This document shows, piece after piece, positions 34,340 to 41,659 of a stretch of 64,000 nt of DNA. The translations under genes and the position numbers were made by a program. Origin of the DNA: Streptomyces brasiliensis (GTDB lineage: Bacteria; Actinomycetota; Actinomycetes; Streptomycetales; Streptomycetaceae); NCBI RefSeq assembly GCF_014647875.1, contig NZ_BMQA01000004.1:62001-126000 (forward strand), in the 5' to 3' direction. The first letter of the stretch is position 1. Each line of letters begins with the position of its first letter. The notes under the pieces were generated by a model. That model did no database searches and had not been told where the DNA came from. It saw only the letters and a program-made list of their open reading frames with translations.

Positions 34340-35116
34340 TCATGGGGCCGGGACCACGATCACCGGGCAGTGCGAGCGGTGCACCAGGGTGAGGGCGACG
34401 GGGCCCAGCCGCGGGCCGAGACCGCCCGGGCGGCGATGGGCGCCGATGACGACGACGGCGGCCTCGCGGGTGGCGTCGAGAAGAGCGTGCGCGGGCCCGT
34501 TGCGGACCGTGCGGGTCTCCAGTCCCACGGCGGGATACAGGTCCCGGAGCCGGGCCAGGGAGGCCCGTGGTGCCGCCTCGACGGCCCGGGCCCGGCCACG
34601 GACCCAGGCACGCAGGACGCGCACCGCGGCACCGCGCCGCTCGGCGTCGCCGAAGGCATAGGCGGCCGTCCGCTCGTCCGTGTCGTCGTTCAGCCCGAGC
34701 AGTACGACCCCGTCACCCGAGGTCTCGCCGGCGCACGGGTGCTCGCCGCGGACGACCGCGAGGGGTCCCTGCGCGTGCGCGGCCAGCCGCAGGCTCACCG
34801 ATCCGAACAACGGTCCGGTGAAGCCGCCGAAGCCCCGGGTGCCCACGACCGTCAGGGCGGCGGTCCCGCTCTCGCGGGCCAGGCCCCGTACGACACCGCC
34901 CTCCACGGCGTCGGTCTCCAGCGGCAGCTCCGGGTGCCGTGCGCGCACCCGGGCCGCCGCCGCGTCCAGTACCGGCGCGGCCTCGTCGCGGTCGGGCACG
35001 GCGTACACCACACGCAGCGCCGCACCGCGGCGGACCGCCTCCTGCGCGGCCCAGTCCAACGCCCGTACGGAGATCAGCGAGCCGTCCACTCCGACGGCCA
35101 CCCGACGGTCGGTCAT
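34340..35116 (-). CDS. Universal stress protein, two Usp domains
   Basis: A 258-residue tandem Usp from ATG 35116, with AAGGGAGAC upstream. MTDRRVAVGVDGSLISVRAL begins domain 1, which ends VVGTRGFGGFTGPLFGSVSL, an intact ATP-binding glycine pattern. Domain 2 (GDGVVLLGLNDDTDERTAA) ends VIGAHRRPGGLGPRLGPVAL. Both domains are shorter than in the 300-residue paralogues. The gene is divergent from nothing; a strong hairpin separates it from the PNPOx gene upstream on the same strand, so it needs its own promoter in 35117-35239. Confidence 0.88.
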   Translation of the reverse strand: MTDRRVAVGVDGSLISVRALDWAAQEAVRRGAALRVVYAVPDRDEAAPVLDAAAARVRARHPELPLETDAVEGGVVRGLARESGTAALTVVGTRGFGGFTGPLFGSVSLRLAAHAQGPLAVVRGEHPCAGETSGDGVVLLGLNDDTDERTAAYAFGDAERRGAAVRVLRAWVRGRARAVEAAPRASLARLRDLYPAVGLETRTVRNGPAHALLDATREAAVVVIGAHRRPGGLGPRLGPVALTLVHRSHCPVIVVPAP

Positions 35117-35239
35117 GGCCCTGTCTCCCTTCTGTCCGCACCGCCCGCGCCGTGAGCCGGCCCGGTCGGGGCACCGGGTGCCTCCGAGGACGATGCTGGC
35201 CGTCCGCGGGCGCCGGGGGCAGGAGCCGGGTGAACCCTC

Positions 35240-35286
35240 CCCGCACGCCGAACGGCCCCCGGGACGGGGGCCGTTCGGCGTGCGGG
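35240..35286. terminator. Hairpin with 22-bp perfect stem and 3-base loop
   Basis: The arms at 35240-35261 and 35265-35286 are exact reverse complements with GGA in the loop. No T-run follows, as is common for Streptomyces terminators. Each arm contains GCCGAACGGCCCC, part of the DosR-type dyad. It lies downstream of the PNPOx gene (35308) and upstream of the stress protein gene, so termination of the former is the simplest role. Confidence 0.75.
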
Positions 35287-35307
35287 TAGGTCAGGGGTGA
35301 CGAACGG

Positions 35308-35748
35308 TCAGGAGGTGAGGTCCAGGCCGTACATCGTGCGTCCGCCGACGAGTTCGCGGCCGGTGACCAGTTCCGGCGCGATACGGACGAAGACCTCCTG
35401 CGGCGCGGGCACCCAGGAGCGCGGGCCGGTGCGCACCAGCCGTTCGTGCTCGGCGGCGTCGGTGACCACAGTGGCCCCGCCCGTGACGACGACGCTCCAG
35501 CCGGACTGGGTGGTGACGTCGACCTGGTCGGCCTCGAACGCGACCACCGAACCGTCGATCGCCCGCACCAACTCCGAGGCAGCGGAGGTGCGCAGCAGTA
35601 CCGAGCCGTCGTCCTCGAGGGCGAAGTTGACCGGGAGGACGGCGGGCAGGGCCTGCCGCGTGTGCACGATGCGGCCGACGGCCGCCTTGGCCAGCAGCCG
35701 CAGGCACTCCTCCCGGTCCAGTTCGCGGAATCCGTCGTTGGGATACAT
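35308..35748 (-). CDS. PNPOx-fold protein, copy 2
   Basis: A 146-residue split-barrel protein: CLRLLAKAAVGRIVHTRQAL, AVLPVNFALEDDGSVLLRTS, SVVAFEADQVDVTTQSGWSV and VVTGGATVVTD. The order of elements equals that of the copy at 33.9 kb, so flavin or F420 binding is expected by family. ATG 35748 (MYPNDGFREL) has a weak GAGAC site. A 15-bp dyad variant lies 74 bp upstream, and the strong hairpin follows 21 bp after the stop. Confidence 0.82.
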   Translation of the reverse strand: MYPNDGFRELDREECLRLLAKAAVGRIVHTRQALPAVLPVNFALEDDGSVLLRTSAASELVRAIDGSVVAFEADQVDVTTQSGWSVVVTGGATVVTDAAEHERLVRTGPRSWVPAPQEVFVRIAPELVTGRELVGGRTMYGLDLTS

Positions 35749-35822
35749 CAGCCGTCTCGTCTCTCACCTGGTCCAGCGGAAGTACGTCCGTCCATCCTCC
35801 GGCGGACCGGAGCACGGGACGA

Positions 35823-35837
35823 GGGGCCATCGGTCCC
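35823..35837. promoter_or_regulatory. Dyad variant GGGGCCATCGGTCCC
   Basis: Arms GGGGCC/GGTCCC with a 3-base centre rather than the usual spacing. It is 74 bp before the PNPOx start at 35748. Confidence 0.4.
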
Positions 35838-35881
35838 GGCCCCGCCGGAGAAGGGCCCGACTCCCGCACGGCCGGGGCGTC

Positions 35882-36556
35882 TCAGACCGTGATCCGGCGT
35901 CCGGTGACGGTCTCCGGCTCGACCCGCACCCACACGTCCCGCTCACCACCGGCCCACGGCAGGCTGTACGCCCGTGCCGTGAGCCGGCTCTCCTCGTCGG
36001 GGTCGGTGACGGTCCGCGCACGACCGCGCACGAGCACGCTCCAGCCCTGGCTGAACGCGTCGTCGATCCGGTCGACCTCGAAGGCGACCGGGCGGCTGTC
36101 CGCAAGCGCGGGGGTGGTGCCCTCTGCGGTCCGGAACACGATCGCGTCGTCGACGACGTCGTAGTTGACCGGCACGATCACCGGCCCCGAGTCCATGGGG
36201 ACCGCTAGGCGGCCCACGCCGTGCGCCGACAGCAGCGACCGGCACTCGTCAGGGTCCAGTTCCGTGAACTCGGGAGTGCGCCCGGCCCGTCCGGTGCCCG
36301 GGGGCAGGTCGACCGCGCCGCCGGTCAGGTCGGTCACGGTGGTCTGCAGGACCTCGGCCAGTCTGACCAGGGGACCGCTGCCCGGCGCGGCGCCGGGGTG
36401 CTCCTCCAGGTACCGGACGTAGCTGGGTGCCATGCCGGCACACTCGGCCGTCTCCTCGAGGGACAGGCCGAGTTGTGAACGCCGTGCGGCGAGGCGGCGG
36501 CCCAGGTCGCCCACGGGCGCTCGCGCCGGAACGCTCGCCGGTGTCGGCTCCGCCAT
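35882..36556 (-). CDS. Helix-turn-helix plus PNPOx-fold fusion protein
   Basis: A 224-residue two-domain protein. Residues of about 17-75 are an XRE-type helix-turn-helix (DLGRRLAARRSQLGLSLEET, then CAGMAPSYVRYLEEHPG). Residues 95-224 are a PNPOx-like split barrel (ECRSLLSAHGVGRLAVPMDS, VNYDVVDDAIVFRTAEG, GWSVLVRGRARTVTDPDEE). The fusion suggests a regulator that reads flavin or F420 redox state. It starts 20 bp after the alcohol dehydrogenase stop on the same strand, so both should be transcribed from the promoter near 37.7 kb. Confidence 0.83.
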   Translation of the reverse strand: MAEPTPASVPARAPVGDLGRRLAARRSQLGLSLEETAECAGMAPSYVRYLEEHPGAAPGSGPLVRLAEVLQTTVTDLTGGAVDLPPGTGRAGRTPEFTELDPDECRSLLSAHGVGRLAVPMDSGPVIVPVNYDVVDDAIVFRTAEGTTPALADSRPVAFEVDRIDDAFSQGWSVLVRGRARTVTDPDEESRLTARAYSLPWAGGERDVWVRVEPETVTGRRITV

Positions 36557-36576
36557 GACCCGTCACCTGCCTCTCG

Positions 36577-37647
36577 TCAGTCCGTGCGCACGGCCAGTTG
36601 GTCGTGCTGCTCCCCGCCGAGCACCACCTTGAGCGCGCCGGTCTCGGAGGCACGGCCGAAGACGTCGTACGCCTCCTCCATGCGCTCCAGCGGGAAGGTG
36701 TGGGTGACCATCTGCTCCGTGGGCAGCCGGCCGGCGGCGGCCATGCGCAGCAGGGTGGGCGTGGAGTACGTGTCGACCAGACCGGTGGTGATGGTCACGT
36801 TCTTGATCCACAGGTCTTCGAGGTGCAGGGTCGCGGGCTTGCCGTGCACGCCGACGTTGGCCACGTGCCCGCCGGGGCGCACCAGACGCGTGCACAGCTC
36901 GAAGGTGTCCGGCACGCCGACGGCCTCGATGACCACGTCCGCGCCGAGTCCGTCCGTGAGGTCGGTGACCAGTTGCCGAGGTGCCTCGTGGACGTCCGCC
37001 ACCGCGTCCGCGCCGAACCGGCGGGCCGCCTCGAGGCGGGCCGGGGCCAGGTCGATGGCGATGATCCGCTCGGGTGCGAACAGGCGGGCCGTGGCGATCG
37101 CGGCGAGCCCGATGGGTCCCGCGCCGACGACCGCGACGGTGTCGCCGGGACGCACCTTCCCGTTGAGCACGCCCACCTCGTAGGAGGTCGGGAAGATGTC
37201 CGCCAGCAGCACGGCGTCCTTGCTCGAGACGGTGCCGGGCAGCGGGTACACGGACAGGTCGGCGTACGGGACGCGGACGTACTCGGCCTGGGTGCCGTCG
37301 ATCAGATGGCCGAGGATCCAGCCTCCGCCGCCGCGGCACTGGCCGTACATCCCCTCCCGGCAGTAGCGGCAGCGTCCGCAGGCGGTGATGCAGGAGACCA
37401 GGACGCGGTCGCCCGGGCGTACGGTGCGCACGTCGCTGCCGACCTCGACGATCTCACCGACGCACTCGTGGCCCAGCACGGTGCCGGGGCGCACCTCGGG
37501 CACGTCGCCCTTGAGGATGTGCAGGTCCGTGCCGCAGATGGTGACGCTGTCGACCCGTACGATCGCGTCGGTGGGCTCCTTGACCGCGGGATCGGGGACG
37601 TCCTCCCAGGCGGACTGCCCGGGACCGTGGAAGACCAAGCCTTTCAT
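36577..37647 (-). CDS. Zinc-dependent alcohol dehydrogenase, copy 1 of island
   Basis: A 356-residue medium-chain dehydrogenase from ATG 37647, with AAGGTGAGG upstream. Catalytic zinc ligands are in TICGTDLHILKGDVP and GHECVGEIVEV; the structural-zinc loop is ACGRCRYCREGMYGQC; the cofactor fold is VVGAGPIGLAAIATARL with an Asp after it (IAIDLAP) favouring NAD. It resembles threonine/butanediol-type and formaldehyde-type alcohol dehydrogenases. In the island it could dispose of reducing equivalents when respiration stops. A perfect dyad lies 118 bp upstream. Confidence 0.87.
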   Translation of the reverse strand: MKGLVFHGPGQSAWEDVPDPAVKEPTDAIVRVDSVTICGTDLHILKGDVPEVRPGTVLGHECVGEIVEVGSDVRTVRPGDRVLVSCITACGRCRYCREGMYGQCRGGGGWILGHLIDGTQAEYVRVPYADLSVYPLPGTVSSKDAVLLADIFPTSYEVGVLNGKVRPGDTVAVVGAGPIGLAAIATARLFAPERIIAIDLAPARLEAARRFGADAVADVHEAPRQLVTDLTDGLGADVVIEAVGVPDTFELCTRLVRPGGHVANVGVHGKPATLHLEDLWIKNVTITTGLVDTYSTPTLLRMAAAGRLPTEQMVTHTFPLERMEEAYDVFGRASETGALKVVLGGEQHDQLAVRTD

Positions 37648-37765
37648 GGCGTTCCTCACCTTCACTTCGGTCGTGCGTCTCCGGCCGGACGACACGGCGG
37701 CCCGGCCGAGCGGTGCCGGTTATGCCCTGCGAGTCCAGCTTGTCCCGCGCCGCTGGGTTCCGCAT

Positions 37766-37779
37766 GGGCCGGTCGGCCC
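37766..37779. promoter_or_regulatory. Dyad of the DosR-like regulon, GGGCCGGTCGGCCC
   Basis: Perfect match, 118 bp before the alcohol dehydrogenase start at 37647 in a divergent promoter region. Confidence 0.62.
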
Positions 37780-37853
37780 CGGTGCCCGGCCGCGCGGGGC
37801 CCTTCCCACGGCCGTCATGGTGGGAGCGCGGACCCCACCGGATCGCGAACAGG

Positions 37854-37867
37854 GGACCGAACGGCCC
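37854..37867. promoter_or_regulatory. Dyad of the DosR-like regulon, GGACCGAACGGCCC
   Basis: Perfect match, 35 bp before the STAS-domain gene, closer to the start than the others. It and the site at 37766 are 88 bp apart and could serve opposite directions. Confidence 0.6.
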
Positions 37868-37902
37868 TTCCGCACGTCCGCGGGCCGGGTTTGTCTCGTC
37901 GT

Positions 37903-38295
37903 ATGACCGAATCGCACACGAGGACGCCCCTGCGGTCCGTGACACGCACCGCCGCCGGAGCAACCCTCGTGACCCTGCACGGCGAGATCGACCTCCTGAC
38001 CGCCAGGCAGCTCTCGGCCCGTCTCGACGAGCTGACCTCCGGGTCCCGTCCCGACCTGGTGATCGATCTCCGCCCGGTCGACTTCATCGACTGCGCCGGG
38101 CTGGGTGTCCTGTGCCGGGCGCGGAACCGGGTCATGCACCGCGACGGGCGGCTGCGGCTGGTCAGCGACAGCGCCTCCTTCCGGCAGGTCCTGCGGGCCA
38201 CCGGCCTGAGCGACGTCTTCGAACTGCACCGCCACCTGCCCGAGTCCGTGAACGGCCTCCCGTCCTCGGAGCCGGTCCCCGCGCACCGCGACTGA
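37903..38295 (+). CDS. STAS-domain protein (anti-sigma antagonist-like) without phospho-serine
   Basis: A 130-residue STAS protein from ATG 37903: LVTLHGEIDLLTARQLSARL, then LVIDLRPVDFIDCAGLGVLC, RNRVMHRDGRLRLVSDSASF. In SpoIIAA-type antagonists the regulatory serine lies in Asp-Ser-Ser-Gly-Leu; here Cys64-Ala65 replace both serines, so switching by an anti-sigma kinase is not expected. It may bind a partner constitutively. No ribosome site precedes the ATG, suggesting leaderless or weak translation. A perfect dyad is only 35 bp upstream. Confidence 0.82.
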   Translation: MTESHTRTPLRSVTRTAAGATLVTLHGEIDLLTARQLSARLDELTSGSRPDLVIDLRPVDFIDCAGLGVLCRARNRVMHRDGRLRLVSDSASFRQVLRATGLSDVFELHRHLPESVNGLPSSEPVPAHRD

Positions 38296-38306
38296 CCCGG
38301 CCGCCG

Positions 38307-38320
38307 GGGCCGAACGGACC
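38307..38320. promoter_or_regulatory. Dyad of the DosR-like regulon, GGGCCGAACGGACC
   Basis: Perfect match, 131 bp before the Rv1733c-like gene at 38452. Confidence 0.6.
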
Positions 38321-38451
38321 TCGTCCGGCGCGCTGCCGGGTCCCGGGCGGCCCTGCTGTGGCGCCCTGTGGCCCATGCCGCGGCGGGCGCCGGGCTGACA
38401 CCGTCGGAGGTGGCACCACATGGGCGGGGACGAGAAGGAGGGTGCGGAGCG

Positions 38452-39033
38452 ATGCGCGCCGGCAGGAACGCGAGGAAGCGGCTGTGGCGGTGGCGGAGCA
38501 ATCCGCTGCGACGGCACGACGACGTCATCGAGGCCTGGATCGTGCTGGCCGCGGGGGCCGTCATCGCGGTGGGGGGCACCGTCGCCGGGCTGGTGACGGC
38601 CCACACGGCCGACGAGGTGTTCGCCCGGCAGCGCGCCGAACGGCAGCCCGTGCGGGCGGTGCTCGTCACCGACGCCCCGGCCAGCGGCCCGGCCACCTGG
38701 GGAGCGGGCACGCAGGCGCGGGCGACGGTGCGGTGGGCGGCCCCCGACGGGCGTGTCCGCACCGGACCGACGCTGGTGGACACCGGCAGCAAGGCAGGCA
38801 CCGGCGTCGAGGTGTGGCAGGACGGCCGCGGCCGGCTCACGAACCCGCCGACGGAGTCCACCGAGGCGGCCGTGGAGTCGGCGGTACTGGCCATCGGCGC
38901 GGCCGGCGCGGTCGCGGCACTCACCCTGGGTGCCGGGGCCCTCGCACGGTGGCGGCTCGACCGCCGGCGCATCGACTCCTGGGGCCAGGAGTGGGATCTC
39001 GTCGGCCCGCGCTGGGGACACAAGACCGGCTGA
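38452..39033 (+). CDS. Rv1733c-like membrane protein, copy 2 of 3
   Basis: A 193-residue protein with the same plan as the copy at 26.8 kb: basic start, KRLWRWRSNPLRRHDDVIEA, helix WIVLAAGAVIAVGGTVAGLV, outer loop with ARATVRWAAPDGRVRTGPTL, second helix AVLAIGAAGAVAALTLGAGA and a basic tail. Start ATG 38452 (MRAGRNARK). The topology predicts both ends in the cytoplasm and the central loop outside. Function is unknown; membership in DosR-type regulons is the only family clue. A dyad lies 131 bp upstream and a hairpin follows. Confidence 0.82.
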   Translation: MRAGRNARKRLWRWRSNPLRRHDDVIEAWIVLAAGAVIAVGGTVAGLVTAHTADEVFARQRAERQPVRAVLVTDAPASGPATWGAGTQARATVRWAAPDGRVRTGPTLVDTGSKAGTGVEVWQDGRGRLTNPPTESTEAAVESAVLAIGAAGAVAALTLGAGALARWRLDRRRIDSWGQEWDLVGPRWGHKTG

Positions 39034-39037
39034 CACG

Positions 39038-39061
39038 GGGCGGGGCCGTGCGACCCCGCCC
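39038..39061. terminator. Hairpin terminator GGGCGGGG/CCCCGCCC
   Basis: An 8-bp perfect G/C stem with an 8-base loop, starting 4 bp after the stop of the Rv1733c-like gene. The rest of the 255-bp gap to 39289 has no clear gene. Confidence 0.65.
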
Positions 39062-39288
39062 AGGTGCGTCTGCGCTCGTTCGTCCCGCCTCTGACGATGG
39101 GCTCGGGGCGGCCGGAACGCGCTGCAGTGACTCCGCTCCCCACCTGGGGTGGGGGCTTCCGACCCGAAGGTTGCGGTCCAGCCCGAACCGGCCCCTTCCA
39201 GGGCACGATGAAGCTAGCACGGGTGAAGGACGCACTTCCGTCATTTACTGAAACTGGTGACTTGCTCGCTGGTCCGAGGAGGTGCGGA

Positions 39289-40614
39289 ATGCAATTCGAC
39301 GACCGGACGGACGCCGGGCACCGGCTTGCCCGGCGCCTGGAGGAGCTGCGCGGCGAGGACGCGGTGGTGCTGGGACTGCCGCGCGGCGGTGTCCCCGTGG
39401 CCTACGAGGTGGCACGGGCGCTCGGCGCACCGCTGGACGTGCTGGTGGTGCGCAAGCTGGGCGTGCCGTGGCAGCCCGAGCTGGGCTTCGGCGCGATCGG
39501 CGAGCAGGGGGTGCGTGTCCTCAACGACGACGTGATCCAGGACACCGGCCTGAGACCGGCCGACCTGACGGCCGTCGAGGAGTCCGAGCGCGCCGAACTG
39601 GAGCGGCGGGTGGAGCGCTACCGGGCCGGCCGTGCCCCCGTCGCTCTGACGGGGCGTACGGCGGTGATCGTGGACGACGGTCTGGCCACCGGCGCCACCG
39701 CGGCGGCCGCCTGCCGAGTCGTACGGGACCGGGGTGCGGCCCGGATCGTGCTGGCGGTACCGGTAGGGCCGGAGCGGACGCTGCCGCATCTGCGGGAGGT
39801 GGCCGACGAGGTCGTGTGTCTGGAGCGCCCGCGCTACTTCGGCTCGGTGGGCGCCTGGTACCACGACTTCGCGCAGACCTCCGACGAGGAGGTCACAACG
39901 CTGCTGGGGCGGGCCGCGGGCTCCTCCCCCGCAGCCGCCGACCCGCCCCGGTCCCCGCCGAACCGTGAGGTCGAACTGCCGGCCGGACGGGTGAACCTCG
40001 CCGCTCGGTTCGTCCTGCCGGACCGTGCCACGGGCGTGGTGGCGTTCGCGCACGGCAGCGGCAGCGGCCGGCACAGCCCGCGCAACCGGTACGTCGCCGC
40101 CGTGCTCAACCGCGCGGGACTCGGCACGCTGCTGCTCGACCTGCTGACCGAGGACGAGGAGAGCGACCGGAACAACGTGTTCGACATCGCCCTGCTCGCC
40201 CGCCGGCTGCAGGCGGCGTCCGCGTGGCTGCGGCGCGAGACCGATCTGCCTGTGGGCTACTTCGGCGCGAGTACCGGCGCGGGCGCGGCGCTGGAGGCGG
40301 CCGCCGACGACCCGGTCATCGGAGCCGTGGTCTCCCGGGGCGGGCGCCCCGACCTCGCCTCTCCGGCCGCGCTGGCCCGGGTACGGGCTCCGACGCTGTT
40401 CATCGTGGGCAGCCGGGACACCCGGGTGCTCAGCCTCAACCGGCTGGCCGCCGACTGGATGCACTGCGAGCACCGGCTGGCCGTCGTGGCCGGCGCCGGG
40501 CATCTCTTCGCCGAGCCCGGCACCCTGCCCACGGCCGCCGCGCTGGCCCGCGACTGGTTCACCGCCCATCTCGTACGTCCCGACACGGGCGCGCCGCCGC
40601 TGCGTTCGGCGTGA
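39289..40614 (+). CDS. Phosphoribosyltransferase-hydrolase fusion (Rv0571c-like)
   Basis: A 441-residue two-domain protein. Residues 1-215 are a type I phosphoribosyltransferase (VVLGLPRGGVPVAYEVARAL, then the PRPP loop TAVIVDDGLATGATAAAACR). Residues 230-441 are an alpha/beta hydrolase of dienelactone type (GVVAFAHGSGSGRHSPRNRY, GYFGASTGAGAALEA with nucleophile Ser, APTLFIVGSRDTRV, GAGHLFAEPG). The same fusion, Rv0571c, is a DosR-regulon gene in M. tuberculosis. GAGGAGGTGCGGA precedes ATG 39289. Reaction is unknown; transfer or release of a ribose-linked group is a guess. Confidence 0.87.
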   Translation: MQFDDRTDAGHRLARRLEELRGEDAVVLGLPRGGVPVAYEVARALGAPLDVLVVRKLGVPWQPELGFGAIGEQGVRVLNDDVIQDTGLRPADLTAVEESERAELERRVERYRAGRAPVALTGRTAVIVDDGLATGATAAAACRVVRDRGAARIVLAVPVGPERTLPHLREVADEVVCLERPRYFGSVGAWYHDFAQTSDEEVTTLLGRAAGSSPAAADPPRSPPNREVELPAGRVNLAARFVLPDRATGVVAFAHGSGSGRHSPRNRYVAAVLNRAGLGTLLLDLLTEDEESDRNNVFDIALLARRLQAASAWLRRETDLPVGYFGASTGAGAALEAAADDPVIGAVVSRGGRPDLASPAALARVRAPTLFIVGSRDTRVLSLNRLAADWMHCEHRLAVVAGAGHLFAEPGTLPTAAALARDWFTAHLVRPDTGAPPLRSA

Positions 40615-40620
40615 CCCGCG

Positions 40621-40645
40621 TTGCCCCGGTCTCCTGACGGGGCAA
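40621..40645. terminator. Hairpin terminator TTGCCCCG/CGGGGCAA
   Basis: An 8-bp perfect stem with a 9-base loop, 6 bp after the fusion-protein stop. It adjoins the dyad for the next gene. Confidence 0.65.
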
Positions 40646-40658
40646 GGCCGTTCGGCCC
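40645..40658. promoter_or_regulatory. Dyad of the DosR-like regulon, AGGCCGTTCGGCCC
   Basis: One mismatch (first base), 74 bp before the stress protein start at 40733. Confidence 0.5.
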
Positions 40659-40732
40659 GTGCGCGGGCCGGGCCGTGCGGTGCAGGGTGGTGGGCGAGAG
40701 CGTCTCCCCCTGTGCCAGAGAGGCGGACTGCC

Positions 40733-41371
40733 ATGGAACGAGTGATCCTCGCCGGCGCCCACGCGGCGGCGGCCGACTGGGCCGAGGAGGAAGCCCGGCT
40801 GCGTGGTCTGCCGCTGGCGGTGACCGACGGACTGCCGGCGGACCCGGCCGGCGCGAAGCTGGTCGTGACCGGCGTCCGCGGGCAGGGCGACCTCTCCGGT
40901 GCCGGGTCCGTGCCCTGCCCCCTCGTCCTCGTCCCGGACGACCCGGTCCCCGGGCGCCGTCCCGATCGGATCCTGCTCGGGGTGGACGCCCGGGATCCCG
41001 CCGGGGCCGTGATCGAGTTCGCCTTCGACTGTGCCCGGGTGCGCAGGGCGCGGCTGCATGTCGTGCACGCCTGGGAGTTGCCTCCGCTCGCCGCTGAACT
41101 GCCCTTCGGGATCCCGGAGGAGGACCGGGGCGAATGGGAGGACGAGGAGGTGCAGTTGCTCGCCGACGCGGTGCGGCCGTGGCGTGAGAAGTACCGGGAG
41201 GTGGACGTACGGGAGGACGTCCTGCTGTTCCCTCCGGCCGGGGCCCTGCTGCACCACTGCGCGAGCGCCGCCCTCGTCGTGGTGGGCGTGCGGCCCGGCA
41301 CGGCGTGGGGGCACACCGCCCGGACCCTGGTACGCGAGTCCGCGTGCCCAGTCGCCGTGGTACCGGCGTGA
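40733..41371 (+). CDS. Universal stress protein with reduced first domain
   Basis: A 212-residue Usp from ATG 40733. The first about 75 residues (MERVILAGAHAAAADWAEEE, ... LVVTGVRGQGDLSGAGSVPC) are a shrunken Usp domain lacking the GVDGS strand and the glycine loop. The second domain is nearly normal (RILLGVDARDPAGAVIEFAF, LVVVGVRPGTAWGHTARTLV, ACPVAVVPA), though its ATP loop is also poor. It is likely a non-nucleotide-binding paralogue of the two-domain proteins in this island. Confidence 0.83.
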   Translation: MERVILAGAHAAAADWAEEEARLRGLPLAVTDGLPADPAGAKLVVTGVRGQGDLSGAGSVPCPLVLVPDDPVPGRRPDRILLGVDARDPAGAVIEFAFDCARVRRARLHVVHAWELPPLAAELPFGIPEEDRGEWEDEEVQLLADAVRPWREKYREVDVREDVLLFPPAGALLHHCASAALVVVGVRPGTAWGHTARTLVRESACPVAVVPA

Positions 41372-41433
41372 CTCCCGGCACCCCGAAGGTGCGCGGAGCC
41401 GGGTCGACATGCGGCTCCGCCACGTGGGCGCGA

Positions 41434-41637
41434 TCAGCCACGACGGTGCAGCAGCCAACCGCGGACATCGCTCACGGTCCGCGCAGCCGGTCCTAGGCCA
41501 CGCCGTGCAGGGCCTGTTCCGCGGGGTGCGGGCGGGGTGTCGTCGAGCCGGTGTGTGAGCCTGTCGACGTCGTCGACGACGCCGTCGATCTGGCGGGCCG
41601 TCGACACGGCGATCTCCGTCTCGCTCCGGCGTTCCAT
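41434..41637 (-). CDS. Small hypothetical protein downstream of phosphoketolase
   Basis: A 67-codon frame from ATG 41637, with GGAAGGAC at ideal distance, 22 bp after the phosphoketolase stop on the same strand. It encodes MERRSETEIAVSTARQIDGV and then VDDVDRLTHRLDDTPPAP, an acidic amphipathic helix followed by a Pro/Arg-rich tail. I recognise no family. The tight spacing and ribosome site make it a plausible co-translated partner of phosphoketolase; the tail after about residue 40 is less convincing. Confidence 0.45.
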   Translation of the reverse strand: MERRSETEIAVSTARQIDGVVDDVDRLTHRLDDTPPAPRGTGPARRGLGPAARTVSDVRGWLLHRRG

Positions 41638-41659
41638 GTCCTTCCGGGGTGAGGGGCGT

